Of a stretch of DNA of 64,000 nt, positions 14,350-25,250 are shown piece after piece. How positions within the stretch are numbered: the first letter of the stretch is position 1; the number at the start of each line of letters is the position of its first letter. The notes under the pieces were generated by a model. It saw nothing but the letters and a program-made list of their open reading frames with translations, did no database searches and was not told the DNA's origin. Origin of the DNA: Cylindrodendrum hubeiense (lineage: Eukaryota > Ascomycota > Sordariomycetes > Hypocreales > Nectriaceae); assembly GCA_014621425.1 (NCBI GenBank), contig JAANBB010000027.1, positions 62,138-126,137 of the forward strand, given 5' to 3'. The position numbers and the translations under genes are program-made.

Positions 14350-14407
14350 CTGAGGTACCTTTTCAGCATCATCTAGCATGCTAATGACTCGACAGGGACT
14401 TTGGCCA
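14350..14407. repeat. Direct repeat copy 2 (58 bp, imperfect)
   Basis: Second copy of the 58-bp element at 13825-13882. The core TAGCATGCTAATGACT and CAGGGACTTTGG are kept; about six or more positions differ. Confidence 0.7.
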
Positions 14408-14461
14408 TGACTGACGCCGTCTTACTGATTATCAATAGTTCCCGAGAGCCTGGAATTCCTG

Positions 14462-14746
14462 TCAGTGGCAGAAAGCCGGAGCTTGAATGATATAGCGAGC
14501 ATTCACAATGCTTCGCGATGAAGTGAGCGTAATGTTGAAGGTGGACTGCGCTGCTAAGCTATTGCTTGCAAAATGGACAGGGAATCTCATCACTTGAATG
14601 CTTGTAAAGTGGAAAGCATTCCCTTTTGAATAACTGCATTCGCCGGAATACAGGACCATAAACCCAGAGATAGTCAATGAGCGGGGGACAGCCGCATCCA
14701 AAATCACCTCTGTCGTGTAGGAGCCCGGCGCACCGCTGAATTTCAG
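14462..14746 (-). CDS. Possible terminal exon of an unidentified gene
   Basis: From a potential acceptor (CCAGTAG) at the right end, 94 codons stay open down to a TGA at 14462. The peptide is rich in beta-type residues (F-S-G-A-P-G-S-Y-T-T-E-V, then S-F-N-I-T-L-T-S-S-R-like alternation) with two cysteines, as in secreted or adhesive proteins. I could not find convincing upstream exons. It may be a relic or a partial gene. Low confidence. Confidence 0.2.
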   Translation of the reverse strand: MKFSGAPGSYTTEVILDAAVPRSLTISGFMVLYSGECSYSKGNAFHFTSIQVMRFPVHFASNSLAAQSTFNITLTSSRSIVNARYIIQAPAFCH

Positions 14747-15224
14747 CTACTGGCCCGCCACAAACTTCCACCATACCGAGTCTGAAGTGGGGAACGTCAA
14801 GTGGCTATCATGTGCCCGGGACACCCCGGGTTGCAATGGCTATCAGCTTGTGTCTAGCTGGATTGCAGGTAGTGTTATGAATAAAATATAGCCTTGCTTG
14901 CGATGATGTTGAACACTGACTGGAGAAACACGCCCGCATCCCCAAGTCTTTCTAAATTTCTACAAGGTCCACGCGAGAGTAATGTTAAGTATATAATGAT
15001 CTGTAAAACGAAAAGAGAGGTTTTAGTTTCACCCTAAAGAGATTGTTGATGACGAATGCGACCGGGTAGCCTCTTTCCCTTGTTTTGCCTCTGACCTACC
15101 TTTCTTCCATATCCTCATTAACGTCCTCGTCGTCTTCCAAACTCAATAGACAACATGGAGAATACAAGACAAGAAGAAAAAACCACCCTCGCGTTAGCAT
15201 CCTTGACGAACTGGACATATCATC

Positions 15225-15856
15225 CTATTCCGAGGATGCAACGGTTGCTTGACGGCTGGAACACGCTCCCTCCCCATCAAACCTCTCGGCACCGGACTCC
15301 AGCATACCAAGACCGCAAGTCTCGGCCAGAAATCTTTGTATTGGCTGCATATCGTTATAGGCTGTTGTAATTTTGTCGGTCATAGCGTGGGGAAGGTCAA
15401 CACCAAGCAACTGAAGGCCAAGAAGTAGGTCCTGTGATGGATGTGCTCGGTCCAAAGCTGCAGTGGTGTTTGTATAAAGGGTGGTATTGTTTATAACGGA
15501 CTGTGGCGTATCATGTGAGTCTTGTTGATCCTGTATTTCAACTTGGGGTATAGAGAGGACAGGTTGTGATGTGTCATGGGCGAGCTGAGATGTGTCGTGG
15601 ATGGTTTCGGATAATACTGGTATGTCTGATGCTTCAGTTGGCGTGTTAATACTAGTCGAAGAGAATCGTTAGCATTACTGGGCGGAGGCAGGAAGTTAAG
15701 TGAATGAGGGCATATGGTTAGGTTCCTGAGGCGGCGAAGAGAAAGTTTGAATGGAATGGACGGAAAGAAGGAAATGGAACCTAACCCATCACTGCTTTCC
15801 TGCGCAGAATCGGCTTTGATATCGTCTTGGCTTGGAGAACTGTTGAATGGATCCAT
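15225..15856 (-). CDS. Orphan protein, paralogue B of a local pair
   Basis: Predicted 165-aa protein, exons 15856-15786 and 15651-15225 with a 134-nt intron (donor GTTAGG, acceptor CTAG). The first exon encodes an acidic, Ser-rich leader (M-D-P-F-N-S-S-P-S-Q-D-D-I-K). The second has a Thr/Gln-rich segment with repeated H-D-T-S-Q, then the core shared with paralogue A: L-L-G-V-D-L-P, K-I-T-T-A-Y-N-D-M-Q-P-I-Q-R-F-L-A-E-T-C-G-L, and the tail S-S-R-Q-A-T-V-A-S-S-E before the stop. Gene order, intron phase and length match paralogue A. No known domain is recognised. The low-complexity front half with a short conserved core looks like a protein-interaction module rather than an enzyme; that is inference. 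Confidence 0.6.
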
Positions 15857-16585
15857 GTTAGAAACCTGTGCGCAAATAATGATAGGATGGAGACTTGATC
15901 GAGCGGTGGGTAATGGGATTTGGGTTGAACGGTGGAAAAAAAGAGGGGAAGTGAGACGGAGAGAGAAATGGGAATTTTGGGGGATCGTTGAACTTTTGCA
16001 GGTTGCTGTCCGTGAACATGCAAAGTGTAAATCTATCGGCGTTGGGGAAGGCTCTGGCTCAACGATACGCTACGGAGCAGTTGGTGACTGATTCGCAACA
16101 TAGTTGCATGTTACAATTCTAGGGTAGTGCAGTTATTGGACGGTAAAATGTAAAGTTGCAAGTGGCGTGTCTCGCCGTTAGCAGCTGAGCAGAGGCATCC
16201 AATCGTGGCACAACACGTTTTTGCATACCATCATGAATTTTGCATTTTGCACATTCAGTTCATTGGTTCTCTCCAAGGCGACCTCTCTCTCCTACTAGCG
16301 CCTGGATCAACAGTCGGCCCGGAACATGTGAGGTTTCTTCGTAGATGCAAGGTCAACATCCGGCATACACATGCACTGCAATTTTAGCGCCGGAGGAGGT
16401 GTTAGGCGGCTCCCTCGTTTCCCTCCGTCAACCTCCGACGCTTCGGTTCGCCTGCGTAGACATCATGCTTCCCACCGTCACAGCCTGGTCTCAAACGCGA
16501 ATATACTCTCAGCCCCGTACTATGGACGGGGCTCGCTTTTCTAGTTGTTTGTGTATTCAAGGTCCTCCCCTGGCAAGATCCAGTA
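15857..16585. promoter_or_regulatory. Divergent intergenic region
   Basis: About 730 bp between the divergent starts of orphan paralogue B and the Clr5-ankyrin gene. No further exon is supported. It presumably holds both promoters. Confidence 0.4.
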
Positions 16586-18551
16586 ATGACAAAGGACTGG
16601 GCACCCGTGCAAGAGGAGATCCGGAATCTCTATCATGTCGACGGCAAGCCTCTTGCCGAAGTGATGCGTTTAATGAAGGGCAGGCATAACTTCGTTGCAT
16701 CGTAAGCCGAACATTGCTATTCTGCTCCCTTTGACTTGCTAACGCCCACCTGCTACCAGGGAGCGATCTTATCGCACTCAACTTCAGAAATGGGGATATA
16801 TGAGATACAGCACCCAGGGCAACCCAAAACCCAGCCGGAGCTCACGTCATGCCTATCGGTCAAGACCCTATTATCGCACAACCTCGAAATCAGCCCCGAT
16901 TTCCTACACTGAGGACAACCCCAGCCTTCCCTTGCAACCACCAACATCTCCTACCAGAGAAAATAGCCACAGTGATACGCTATCTCCTATGGAGACCTAT
17001 CGATCATCCGAGACATTTGACTCTGAGAACATCCACCTCGGCGAACGAACTGATGGGCCGATTTCCGTCGCCCTTGGCTTGGATAGACAAGATGTCGATG
17101 GCAAGACACAGCTTCACCGAGCCGTCATTTCTGAGGATATTGAGCAAGTCCGCAAGATACTGTTTGCCGGAGCTTCTCTCACCATCAAGGATTATATGGG
17201 GAATGAGCCCATACATTACAGCGTAATCGGTGGAAACGCCAACATCGTTAAACAGCTTCTTCAGTTCGGAGCCAATATTAACGCAGAGGGTTCGCGAGGG
17301 CGTTCGCCCCTGCACTTGGCTGCATTTAGTGTTCCAAGCCTCGTCGAACTTCTTCTCGCAGTAGGAGCTGACCCAAACGGGCAAGATGATAACGGCGACA
17401 GAGCCCTCCATCTTGCTATATCTGCTTCACATATGGAAGCTTCGACCCCTAGTAATTCTGTTATTCAGACCCTTATTGCATGGAGCAGGGGCAGCGACCT
17501 CAACGAGGCTAACGACTCTGGAGTGACTCCATTCCTCAAGCTCTTGGACCAGCCATATTCCGAAGCAGATGTGATCCAGGCAATACACACCTCCCTAGAG
17601 ATAGGTGCTAGTGTAACCAAATCTTTACCCGATGGTAGAACGCCCTTGCAACTATTCCTAGCCAGGTCGAAAACAAAGGGGCTATACGGTAATCACCAAG
17701 CAGAAAGAAAGATATTGAGGTCCTTTCTTGATAAGGGAGCCTCCGTAATGACACCGATGCCATCTGGAGAGTCGCTTGTTATGTATTACTTTAAGGACAT
17801 TTATTTGGATTTGGATAAAGACCCGACATTGGCGGAGCTGTTTTGCAAAAGATCTGCTCCTGATACAGTCGACGGGAACGGAAATTTACTTCTGCACGAG
17901 TTAGCAGCTAAATGCCTACCGCTAAAACATTGGAAAGGATCATCGGTTGAGGATCTCATGCAAATCCAACTTGAGAATGGAGCGAACGCAAACCACCGCA
18001 ATGGAGATGGCCAGACCCCTCTGCTTTTATTATTCACAACTCTCAAGAATGATGCATCTATTCTTATGAGAGCAATGGTTCCCTTGCTAAGTCATGGAGC
18101 TGACCCATTGCAACGAGATTCATCAGGGAAATGCGCCCTATTCGAGGCGGCAAAACGGTTTCCAAAAGACAACCATAACTTATTACGAGCAATACTCGAA
18201 GCAGATATGCAACACGCAGATAAACGAGTGAGATGTGCTTCCAGTAAAGATTTTGTTTACTGGGAAGAATGGGAGAATGCTGTCCATTCAAGGGAATGGA
18301 GTGGGTCGAAGATACATATTCTTTATCAATTCGGTCATCTTTCTGCGCAAATAATCAATGGTTTGAGGGAAGCAGCCTTCTCTGTGTTGGCTGAGAAGCA
18401 TATTCGTCTCTCCAAAGAAATGTTTAGGGGAGATACCGCTGAGATAGAAAGTCGCCGTACATACGTGGCGGGAATTATTCACGATTGCCGGATTCGCAAT
18501 GTTCCTATCGACATGAAATGCTACGATTATCTATTGGAGCTCTGCATTTGA
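16586..18551 (+). CDS. Clr5-domain ankyrin-repeat protein
   Basis: A 635-aa protein, exons 16586-16701 and 16760-18551. The first exon plus the start of the second encode a Clr5 domain (about residues 3-55): D-W-A-P-V-Q-E-E-I-R-N-L-Y, K-P-L-A-E-V-M-R-L-M, then S-E-R-S-Y-R-T-Q-L-Q-K-W-G-Y, the usual small N-terminal module of this family. A Ser/Pro-rich linker follows, then ankyrin repeats from about residue 110: D-G-K-T-Q-L-H-R-A-V, G-N-E-P-I-H-Y-S-V, G-R-S-P-L-H-L-A-A and D-R-A-L-H-L-A-I, with later, more degenerate repeats up to about residue 500. Clr5 proteins are numerous and fast-changing in Eurotiales; molecular roles are mostly unknown, with chromatin or DNA binding suggested from fission yeast Clr5. 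It is divergent from the orphan pair. Confidence 0.85.
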
Positions 18552-20022
18552 TGAGAGGGATCAATTGGGAACCGCTGCAAGATTCGATGCTATTAGTTAA
18601 TTGCTTATAGTATATCGAGTAAGAGCATGGATGGGTAGTGATGGAGTGCTGTCGTCACTTTAACCGATATGTTGAGATTCTATTTGAATACCCGCCTTGA
18701 TGAGCTTCTTCTTGAGTTGGCGGAAGTAATTGGTATTTCAAGTTGGGCTCAGCCCAGTTTGAAATCTTTGTCACTCTTGCAGAGTGGATTTCATGGACTT
18801 TTGGTTGCGATAAAGCCTTGAGATCAGTCAAGGTCAATGGTAACTCTACAGGAGCAAGACAAGAAGAATTCCCCATAAGGTTTTTCAATTCCCGAAGCAC
18901 TAGATCCGACAAAACTTTCAATCTCATGCACGGGAAAGAGAGTTAAGTGAAAATGGCAGATCCAGAACGGACACTAGTCCGACACCGTTTTTAATCAATG
19001 AATGTGAATCCAGGTCTGACATTGATATGTATCATGTCTATCCCCTTTGTAGCTTCAGTACAATCTAAATATCTATGGATACTCAACAAGAACACAAGAT
19101 CAGTATTTGAGCTAAGAGATGGATCTTAATTACCGGAACACAATTTGAAGTCAGTCAAATACCCGTATGCCGCCAATATATAGTTACAATCCATCTGTCT
19201 CGCCCATTGGAGATTGAATGATTCACTGCCAGTATAGGCAATAAAATGAGCAATAACGTGAGCTAAAGTCAAAGAAGATGTGATTAGTTTAGATAAAGGC
19301 CCGCGGGGCAGTCTCAATTACAGCCCAGTTGGCAGTGCTCAATAAGAAGTAGTGGCTATTATTGAAATTAAAAATTCACAGGTAAAGGAATATCTATTAT
19401 TACTTGATCCTACCTACGGTAGCTCCCACTGCCTTTATCTCGGCAAAAACATAGAGTTCTCTTCGTCCTGCAAGACACGATCAGCCCGAATACCAAACTT
19501 AACTGCCCTCTCTACCCAATTCTTAGATACCATTGGCGCTACCGTTCTCTTATTGTTAATGACCAGACGCAGGGCATCTGTCGGCCGTATGTTATTGAAT
19601 CCTAACCGAGCTACTTTCCACAAAGTTGGTGGAATCTGGTTTTTAAGAGAGTGAGATTTGAAGAACACAGTTCATATCAAATTAATCCTGGGTTAAATTG
19701 TAGTTGAGTACAGTCGGTAACTATCTCTTCAGCTTTGGTTACCACCAATTCGATGCATCAACTTTATCCCTTCTCACGTGCTGCTTGACCTACTCCAAGT
19801 TCAAGGCTGGACAGAAGATCTTTAGGTTGATCCTCATTTATGGTTGACACCCGATATATCTATCACTTGTTCGTCTCCGAGTAGAAGGAGCCCTTGGAAC
19901 GAACATAGACTCTCCTGATATTCGATTCCCTCCCAGCTACTTCACGGTCTGGGCGTCAGTTAGCTCATATATGCCAATATCGATGAATTATCGCTAACCT
20001 TGAAATTTCGCTCTTGGTTCGA
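18552..20022. other. Gene-poor stretch
   Basis: About 1.5 kb downstream of the ankyrin gene. An open frame on the minus strand (18655-18927) begins with ATG but has no recognisable family. Nothing else is supported. Confidence 0.4.
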
Positions 20023-20549
20023 TTACTGAGGCTTGGGCCTAGGAATGCATCTAACAGATTTGAGGAAAGGGTTGAAGAGGTTATTCGTGACGTCAACGAC
20101 CTGACGCTTGGCAGGCTCCACACAATTATCTTGTCTGCGTCCCCGACAATTAACATCCTACTATTGGGAATTCTCGAGAATAGGGGAAATGAGGATACCA
20201 CTTACGTGTAGAGTCTGCATGCCAAGTCTGGGCGTACTGTGATTGACCTAGTATTGTCACGGCTATACAAGGTTAGTGTTATGACGGAGCAGAGATGGAG
20301 GTTGAACTTACAGCAAGGGGTCAACCGCAATGCAGGCAAAGATGACACCATTAATCGGCACCGGTTTACTTTCACCAACAACTGGACCGATGAAGCCGAA
20401 AGCCTATAACATTCACAGTCAGTCAGTCGCAGTGCTTTCTACGGGGTCTGTCAAGTGGCTCGGAGATTTGTTGGCTGTACCAAGTTTGACGGCTTCTGTG
20501 CAACCGCGGCGGTGACAAAGGTCAGAGAGAGAATTGTAGAAAGCTGCAT
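20023..20549 (-). CDS. Small secreted cysteine-containing protein
   Basis: Predicted 109-aa secreted protein in four short exons on the minus strand: 20549-20481, 20403-20312, 20262-20206 and 20134-20023. All three introns (77, 49 and 71 nt) have GT-AG ends and the phases agree. Signal peptide of about 18 residues (M-Q-L-S-T-I-L-S-L-T-F-V-T-A-A-V-A-Q). The mature part has four cysteines spread over V-I-F-A-C, L-A-C-R-L-Y-T, D-N-C-V-E and S-V-R-C-I, with an L-Y-T...C...S-V-R-C layout that recalls small crystallin-like or effector-like fungal secreted proteins. I do not assign a family. The product ends P-R-P-K-P-Q. No single long open frame marks this gene, so it depends on the splice model. 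Confidence 0.55.
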
Positions 20550-22096
20550 GGCTGCTTGATTGTTTGGACTGTATTAAAGATGGAGAAATATGGACTGCGT
20601 TGAGCGTCGATGATGTGTTGTCACTTGTGGCAAATCTCTCTAGTGGCCTTCGACTGACATATATATAGTTTTTGTTCACTCTTTTTAAAATTGTACGGGC
20701 GGTAGAGACTGTTAGAATCTCTTTGTGTTAGCGAAATACGCCAGTGTCTCGCACCGGGTCTCCTGATCCCCGGATCTTATTACACATTCTGGAGGAGTTG
20801 TATATATCCTGAGACAGGTTCACTGTGCCGTGATTTTGAATGCAGAAGATTGTGCATATGACACTAGAATGTCACAATATCCACAAATATGCAAACATGG
20901 CTTGTCAGGTTCTCGGAATAGTCTAGACAGAAGGTGAAGTGGCTACCCGGAATTTGGAATGGGTACAACGAGCGAGTCATTTAAACAGCGCAATTCACAC
21001 CGCTGGGATGTGACTACCAATCAAAAGCTGCACAAGTGGGATCCCAGCTAAATAATGACGCCGAGACTTTTGTGAGTGGCTGAAAATTTGAACTAAATGC
21101 CGGTGTGTCGTTCGTCACGGGGAATAAGCTCCTAAGTTGAGTGGCGGGCCTTCCCGCAGGACGGGGTTCCCTCCCCTCGGTAGAGGCGGGGGGGCTTGAC
21201 TCAAAATACCGAATCAACTACTAGCGCTTGTGAAGTAAGCGAGGGAGGAGGTCGTTTTCTGATGCATCATCGCTTGGTTGTTGAGAATCGATTGGTGGAG
21301 GACGTGAACTAAGGGTTGGGTAGAAATGAAATCGCGAATGACGAGTCATGGACACACGAGGGCCAACCAGACCAGCGTTATCATATCCAGAATATGCACC
21401 TCTCCTTGGCGTTTCTTTGCGGAGAGAAGAATCCGTGACTTGGTCAGATCCGGGTACAGCTTCCTCTGCCGCTGTCTCGGCGGGACGGCTAGGTATTAGC
21501 CGTGTAGTGAAACATGACCGGACCGAGCAAGAAGTGTGGCTGCCAGCCACACGGACAAACTCGAACGGCCCGGTAAGCAGCCTCTCAGCTCTGCATACTC
21601 CAGTGACATCCTAAAACCAACTTGTTAAGGACGTGGCTCCTCAAAGAAAAGCCACACAGCATCCAGGAAGTCCAAGCACAGCTGGGCAGCGATTGAGATA
21701 TTTCTCTCTTCTGAGGAGGCCAGAGTCGTATCTTTCCTCCTATATATGCATCACTGTCATCACAAGAGTCATTATCACAGATATATTCGTCTTTCAATGT
21801 TTTATATGCTGCATGATCGAACCAGAGACGCTTCATATCCCACGTCTCACACATGAGTCCCGAAGATTGAGTCTGAATGTGTGAGGTAAGGCCTGCGCTG
21901 CTGACCTGAGTGAGGTCTTAACTATGAGCGAGACACAGTGCATTTGATGACCCGCGCAGTTGAAGCCCAACCTAATCAGCCAGGTTTTCAAACCACACAA
22001 GCCACGATAGAGCAGTCTGACAGGGCGGACTTTTCATCCCACAATTCATTGGTATCCTGGAGTTGCGCGCTCCATCATCTTAATCATCATAGTAAC
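20550..22096. other. Gene-poor stretch
   Basis: About 1.5 kb. An open Ser/Pro-rich frame at 21221-21550 (minus) begins only at GTG and has no domain. A possible acceptor TTTTAG lies upstream of it, but I could not build a gene. Confidence 0.4.
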
Positions 22097-22921
22097 TCAA
22101 ATGCGGTTATGCTCCATCATCTCCTCACGCTCAAGCGCATCCATTCTCTCGTCCTCCAGCCGCTCAAGAAGCTCTTCCTCACTCATTACCACTTTTATAG
22201 GCCCCGATCCCCATGGGCCCAGAGATTTGCTTTCCGAATCGGGTTCGTAGGTCGGGGAATGAGACTCAGTCACACGCCGTTCGGTCTCCTCCATGACCTT
22301 TTGAAGCCACTCATCCTCGATGCAGCGTAAATAAACACGTCGCAACTCCGGTAGATGAATCACATCATTGACACAATATTTGATTGTAGTTGTCTGCATG
22401 GGTCGGGCCAAGAATATGTGATCCTTCATCAGCTTTTTTACATCGCTTTTGGTCTGGAGCCACTGATTCGTCGTCACAAACCCGAGACTAAGATCGCGCT
22501 GTACCGCTGCATCTAGCTCGCACAAGTAAGTCTTGTCGGTGGACCGAGACGCATTCTCAAGTAGCTGCAGGTCTGTAACACCCTCAAGACCAACCCAATA
22601 CAGGCACCAGAGAGCATCGGCGATGTTCCGCACATCCCAGGCGCATTTCAAAGTTTTTGGATCCTCAAAAATGGATTTGAGACATCTCCCGCCGCTTGAT
22701 TCGGTGATGAAAGCCAAATTTCCCAGACTTCTGACGTCAATAAGGGCGACCTTGTTCTCTGGATGAATCAAAATTGTAATGATGGAGATGGTTCCACGCC
22801 GGCCGAGATCGTATCCTTCAAGGTCGAAGTAGAGGGTGCTGGGCGGCGGGATGGTGTGGATGAATGCCTTTAACTGATCGGCTGATGATATGAGAGCTGG
22901 CCTCAACGTCGGCGTTGTCAT
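22097..22921 (-). CDS. 3'-5' exonuclease domain protein (DEDD family)
   Basis: A single-exon 274-aa protein with a ribonuclease D-like 3'-5' exonuclease domain. The ExoI motif is Y-F-D33-L-E35-G. ExoII is C-A-W-D-V-R-N-I-A-D-A-L, and ExoIII is near K-Y-C-V-N-D-V-I-H-L-P-E-L, giving the Tyr-x3-Asp of DEDDy enzymes. So it probably removes nucleotides from the 3' end of RNA or DNA with two metal ions. The C-terminal tail is acidic and charged (E-E-E-L-L-E-R-L-E-D-E-R-M). The start was set at the ATG at 22921; upstream codons in frame have only TTG. Fungal genomes carry several such stand-alone exonuclease-domain proteins of unknown role. No targeting signal seen. Confidence 0.85.
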   Translation of the reverse strand: MTTPTLRPALISSADQLKAFIHTIPPPSTLYFDLEGYDLGRRGTISIITILIHPENKVALIDVRSLGNLAFITESSGGRCLKSIFEDPKTLKCAWDVRNIADALWCLYWVGLEGVTDLQLLENASRSTDKTYLCELDAAVQRDLSLGFVTTNQWLQTKSDVKKLMKDHIFLARPMQTTTIKYCVNDVIHLPELRRVYLRCIEDEWLQKVMEETERRVTESHSPTYEPDSESKSLGPWGSGPIKVVMSEEELLERLEDERMDALEREEMMEHNRI

Positions 22922-23293
22922 AATGGACGCGAGGGGTGATACAGGGTGAAACAACAGTTGGAGAAAGAACAAATGAAGTCAAGAGTCGTGAGAGGCTTCC
23001 CCGCTTTTGCTAGGTAGCGTAACGCCTCATCATGCTGTAATCTCGAGTGCCCCGCTCAGCTTGGTGTCTATTGTGGTGATGGTTTGTTACACAGGACCCG
23101 AGTCGTCGAATCAGGATCACACATCGCGATAGAAGTGTCATCGCTGCGACCTAAAACAACGAGTATCATCGCAAGCTCGCAGATGACATCACCAACAATA
23201 ATGGCTCGAGTTATAAACTTTCATCGTCGCAGGTGCCGCACCCTTACAAATAAGGACCCAATAACACTACTTCCGATTGTGGGCTATCATTGT
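22922..23293. other. Intergenic
   Basis: About 370 bp between two minus-strand genes: the promoter of the exonuclease gene and the 3' end of the F-box gene. No other feature seen. Confidence 0.4.
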
Positions 23294-24904
23294 TTACAGT
23301 GGTCTGGATATAGCACCCGTAATCCGCCTCTCTTCCGCCACAGATACCAAAAGATCAAGAGCTGCCTTGTCCTTGGCTCCAAGGTTTTCATCTAGTTCCC
23401 ACTCCCCCTCGTCGGCGTCCTCCCTCCTTATATCGACCCATTCTTCCCATCCGGTCCAATCGGTTGTTTCGTGGTATAGATATTGAAACTCTAGATTCTT
23501 AATTTTGGCCAGGCCGGTGCCTTTTCTGTATTTATCACCTTTAGAACCTGGAGCAGGACAGTCAAAGTACCGGAAGGCGTTGTGTTCGAAAGGATGGTTT
23601 TGCACCGCTGTGTTGCTAGGTTTCCGGGGGTTTCCTTCATAATTAGCAAGGCGAGTCTCCTTTGGAGCCTGTTCCCAAGATCCGTAGCCAAATTTAAAAA
23701 CTTTCAAAGTTGACATGGATTCTTGCCATCGAGAAAAGATTGTATGCCATCGAAGAGGGAATTTGATCCTTTCAATGTTATCTCCTGAGACCCAAATATC
23801 CCTCCTCATAAATCCCTCATTAGAGATGATAATATCGTCGCCCTTGGGATCTTGGCCGACAACTGTTGTAGTGTGATCCATTGGCATCGGACAATTGGCT
23901 TGGTAGAGAATGTAACAATCATCCAAGTAGAGCTCTTCTAGGCCTAGTGATGCCATCCAATCAACTTGCCATTCATGGCTGAATGTGTATTTGCCCAAGG
24001 CAAGAACCTTCAGGTGAGGCAGTGAACCCACCAGGCGGAAATCCATTTTTGGGAACCAGCCCCAATACTCGTGAAAGTACAGGGACAGGACCGTGAGATT
24101 CGCAGCTACCGGTGACAGCCATGTTCCCGGTAAATTCTCAAACATGTCAAATTTCTCCGGGTTTTCTGTCATCCACTCTCGGTCGTCACCGTAGGTTTCG
24201 CTGGTGATAAACAGCTTGAGATCGGTCAAACTGGTTGAGGATAGGACCTTCTTGAAAGCATCTGAAGTTTTGACTCGTGGATCATCGAAATCGGCGAGGT
24301 TTGAAACGGTGAGGGTAGTCAATGCAATAGGGCTCGCAATTTCTGGGGCTGGGAATGTGGTCGCTTTGTAGTCATACAAGGTTGGGCACATCTGGAGCGA
24401 CTGGTCAATCTCCTGCTGTCGTTGGGCAGACCACGTTCCAGCCAGGGATTGGAAGATAGTGTCAAGAATACGAAAGCGAATATCAGGTAGCTCCTCAGCC
24501 TCGTCGTAGGAATCTAAGCGCGAACAATCTCTGTGAAATCGGAGGTGGAGAGCCTTGACATTGCGTAGCGAGGCCAAAAATGGAAGCGCAGTCAGGAATC
24601 CTGGTAGAATGAGGTAATCGCCGTGCGCACGGTACTCGAAGTTGGGACCGATCCAAGTATCGCAGGTGACTTCACGAACCAGAGGACTCAGCTTCTCCGA
24701 CTTGGCAATGGAGATGAAGTGTGCCGAGCTACTTCCGTGGGCCTGGAGGCGGACGCTGCGGAAGGCAAATGTGGTGGCGATGAAGCTGAGCTGACGATTG
24801 GCACATCGTAGCGGCAGCAGCGCGAATTGCGGAAGAAGAGAAAGGATATACGTCACGATTTCGATCGGCAGTGACGCAAGGGTGACGGACGAATTGTTGT
24901 ACAT
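23294..24904 (-). CDS. F-box domain protein
   Basis: A single-exon 536-aa protein. Residues about 8-50 fit an F-box: L-A-S-L-P-I-E-I-V-T-Y-I-L-S-L-L-P then L-P-L-R-C-A-N-R-Q-L-S-F-I-A, the helix that binds Skp1. The rest looks like loosely spaced leucine-rich segments (for example L-T-T-L-T-V-S-N-L-A-D-F-D and L-T-V-L-S-L-Y-F-H-E-Y), a substrate-recognition region of the type found in many fungal F-box proteins. It would act as an SCF ubiquitin-ligase adaptor; the target is unknown. It has no visible functional link to the neighbouring exonuclease or glucosidase. Confidence 0.85.
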   Translation of the reverse strand: MYNNSSVTLASLPIEIVTYILSLLPQFALLPLRCANRQLSFIATTFAFRSVRLQAHGSSSAHFISIAKSEKLSPLVREVTCDTWIGPNFEYRAHGDYLILPGFLTALPFLASLRNVKALHLRFHRDCSRLDSYDEAEELPDIRFRILDTIFQSLAGTWSAQRQQEIDQSLQMCPTLYDYKATTFPAPEIASPIALTTLTVSNLADFDDPRVKTSDAFKKVLSSTSLTDLKLFITSETYGDDREWMTENPEKFDMFENLPGTWLSPVAANLTVLSLYFHEYWGWFPKMDFRLVGSLPHLKVLALGKYTFSHEWQVDWMASLGLEELYLDDCYILYQANCPMPMDHTTTVVGQDPKGDDIIISNEGFMRRDIWVSGDNIERIKFPLRWHTIFSRWQESMSTLKVFKFGYGSWEQAPKETRLANYEGNPRKPSNTAVQNHPFEHNAFRYFDCPAPGSKGDKYRKGTGLAKIKNLEFQYLYHETTDWTGWEEWVDIRREDADEGEWELDENLGAKDKAALDLLVSVAEERRITGAISRPL

Positions 24905-25250
24905 TGTGCGCAGCGGAGGTTCAACGGATGAATTAGAGACAGGTGTGGTGGGAACGGAGGAATTTTACGGTGCAGATTTATTTTGACTGGGATGTTCAAG
25001 GCTTCGATCCGTTATTTGCAATAAGTGGGGAGGCCTGGCCGCATCCATTCGGTGTATCTACAAGCTTCAGCTCTATTCCGCTAGCGTTTTGGCCTTGTCG
25101 CCTGAAATGCGCCTGAATAGTTCAGCAAAGTTGAGAGCGACTGGATTATCTCTCGGATGAATGAAGGATCAGAGATCCGGGCTTGTTCCATAGCTCTCTA
25201 TATTGAGCTGCGCTATCGAGGTTTCTCTATCAATATAGTAAACAAAGCAT
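24905..25250. other. Intergenic
   Basis: About 345 bp: promoter of the F-box gene and 3' end of the beta-glucosidase gene. Nothing else is supported. Confidence 0.4.

Larger units (their letters stand above)
13410..14461. other. Intergenic with duplicated blocks
   Basis: About 1 kb between paralogue A and a possible exon at 14462-14746. It carries one copy of each of two diverged direct repeats (listed separately). No coding exon is convincing. Confidence 0.4.

Noticed and set aside
18655..18927. 90-codon ATG frame on the minus strand
   Set aside because: No family features, and no upstream or downstream exon found; could be real but unsupported.
21221..21610. Ser/Pro-rich frame starting at GTG after a TTTTAG acceptor
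   Set aside because: No upstream exon gives a start; the acceptor-linked intron would be too short.
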